The notes under the pieces are model-generated. The model worked only from the letters and a program-made list of their open reading frames with translations, made no database searches and had not been told where the DNA came from. 64,000 bases of DNA. Origin: Musa acuminata AAA Group (Eukaryota > Streptophyta > Magnoliopsida > Zingiberales > Musaceae). Of this stretch, positions 62,378 to 64,000 are shown one piece after another (the stretch's first letter is position 1; every line of letters starts with the position of its first letter). The position numbers and the translations under genes were made by a program. Location of the stretch: the NCBI RefSeq assembly GCF_036884655.1, contig NC_088355.1, forward strand, positions 41,779,001 to 41,843,000, given 5' to 3'.

Positions 62378-64000
62378 CTTCACATGCAGAAGACAATTAA
62401 CATTAAACCAAATTAAGCCAGAAAATACTCATGCAGGAACCAACCAAGTTTTTTTAAAGAAAATTTAGCAAACTTAACTATCCAGAGCCAATATATGATC
62501 ACTCAAACAACAAGCTGTTGTGAATTGGCTGAATGTCTCAAGATCTCCAAGCCGATGAATGCCTAATCTAAGTTTATGATGTTTTTACCTGAAGCGCTCT
62601 TAGTACAACGAGTATGATAGAGATAATAATGGCATAAACATTATCTAATAGAGCTTAGCACTTGATTAATAACAAACTTAATTATACTTATCACGTGTAA
62701 AAGTATTTAAAAGAAAATTGTCCTCAACAATTGAACCGTATAGCAAAAGTAGCTAGACCATCTATCTATCTGAGTCAAATTAATATGGTACATTCGTTAG
62801 GCCAATTTCTCAGTTAATTGGAAAACATGAAAGTGGTGCCTACAGGCTCCAACTCAGTTATAGGGAATGCAAGAAACATTTTCTCCTGGGATGGTAACAG
62901 TTATCACTGCAATTATATCATTCCTAAAATAAAAGATTTTCAGATTCCAAACAAAAACATGATACATAAGCTCAAATTGTGATAACCTAGAAGTTTGAAG
63001 GCCTGAGTTGAATGAAAGATTGAACCCCTTTGATGCATCTAATCTTAACTCAAGAAAGTTACATAACATCAAAGGATAACAAAACTCTGCTTGTGAGCAG
63101 AATTTAGCTTGTGAAGTAGAAAACTAGATGCAGAACCATCTAGTAATTCCCTGATGTTGGATCGCTAAAAGCTTCCTTTTTCTTTCACTTGACAAAATTG
63201 CTGATGAAACTTTGTTATTAGTATGAAGATTAAAAAAAAATTTTGAATGTGTCAAAGGACAAGAACCTAAAGAATGGAAGTACAGGAGGGAATATTTTAA
63301 GAAAGAAAACTATTCTATCAAAATGAGATTGAACAACTCTCAGAAGATCAAATTGGCTATGAGATTGAACATCTCACACACATGCATCCCCCACCAAAAA
63401 AATTAAAAAAGAAAAAAGAAAAAGCTATCCAGTATTTTTCTCCACAAAAAGCAAGAAGATGAAAACACCAACATTAAATAACATAAATGTTTGATTTAAA
63501 ATAGTAAAATAGATAATCCTACAGGGAATATGGAACATTTAACAAAAAATACACTATATCTTGTCCTGAGCTTTAGTGACGAGATGAGGATAAATGAGAG
63601 AATGTGGCAAGAAACAAATGGAAGTTGCCAAATTAAGATACATGCGCTGGTCAATATTTGTTTCTTGAGGGTACGATACTAAAATTCCAAGCAAAAGCAA
63701 TTTGTTATGGTATCACCTCATTGATCTAATTTGAAACCAGGTTGCAGAATCAAAGAAGCTATTATAATCCACTCATCAAGCAACAAAAACAGAAGCAAAT
63801 TGAGAGAAATTTTGGTCAAAAATAATATCAAAAGATAATTACATAGTTAAATGGCACAAATCTACATTAGTCATATCACGAAACAGACCACACAAGGTTC
63901 CTATGCAACACATTCTTAATTGCGCTACGAAGACAATGCAGCCCAAAACCAAAAAAAAAAAAATGATATGCAGATTTTTAGGCCGTCATGGATCTAAGAA
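62378..64000. other. Kinase intron / right edge, nothing recognised
   Basis: No exon-like segment of the kinase N-terminus and no other gene was found. AT-rich non-coding DNA, presumably intron 5' of the first visible kinase exon. Confidence 0.5.

Noticed and set aside
1..64000. A search by eye for a MIR390 or TAS3-like element near AGO7
   Set aside because: No miR390-like or tasiR-ARF-like core was found on either strand.

Overview
This is a nuclear window from a flowering plant, probably a monocot. The evidence is long intron-rich genes with GT-AG introns, one very GC-rich single-exon gene set in AT-rich surroundings, many CT/GA and TA microsatellites, decayed plant LINEs and a Mutator-like element. 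The style of the repeats and intergenic DNA resembles Zingiberales (banana relatives), but I cannot prove that from sequence alone. There are no prokaryotic, viral, rRNA or CRISPR features.

Layout, left to right: (1) 10-5890 (-), 12 exons of a KONJAC/GMPP-alpha-type mannose-1-phosphate guanylyltransferase-like protein whose 3' end lies outside the window. (2) 6547-8136 (+), a divergently transcribed, intronless, GC-rich gene for an uncharacterised plant protein. (3) 8137-10825, AT-rich intergenic DNA with a probable LTR remnant. (4) 10826-11104 (-), a 92-residue CLE-type secreted peptide precursor. (5) 12028-14598 (+), a complete two-exon CYP81-like cytochrome P450. (6) 15547-15974 (+), a WPP-domain (MAF1-like) gene broken by one frameshift. 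(7) 17576-18416, a Mutator-like transposon with about 200-bp inverted repeats and a perfect 9-bp target-site duplication. (8) 19740-23526 (+), a complete three-exon ARGONAUTE7. (9) 28509-42632 (-), a 17-exon class II formin with a PTEN-like N-terminus, a very proline-rich FH1 and an FH2 domain. (10) 46993-53756 (+), a DUF1336/EDR2_C protein with a predicted N-terminal lipidation signal and a 2-kb leader intron. (11) 55836-62377 (-), a CDK-like kinase of the IBS1/At1g54610 type whose first exon(s) lie beyond the right edge.

The genes do not form an operon-like unit. They are independent plant genes: cell-wall mannan/GDP-mannose metabolism (KJC), peptide signalling (CLE), specialised metabolism (CYP81), nuclear envelope (WPP), tasiRNA biogenesis (AGO7), actin nucleation (formin), and two genes of poorly defined signalling role (DUF1336, CDK-like). 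I found no convincing new multi-gene system. The points most worth a second look are the small CLE gene with Ala in place of the usual Gly6, the frameshifted WPP gene, the MULE with a GC-richer interior, a 21-nt coding repeat that multiplies a Cys/basic motif in the DUF1336 N-terminus, a GC-AG intron in the same gene, a NAGNAG acceptor in AGO7, and several perfect palindromes. Exon boundaries were derived by hand from splice consensus, reading phase and family knowledge; no alignment was run.
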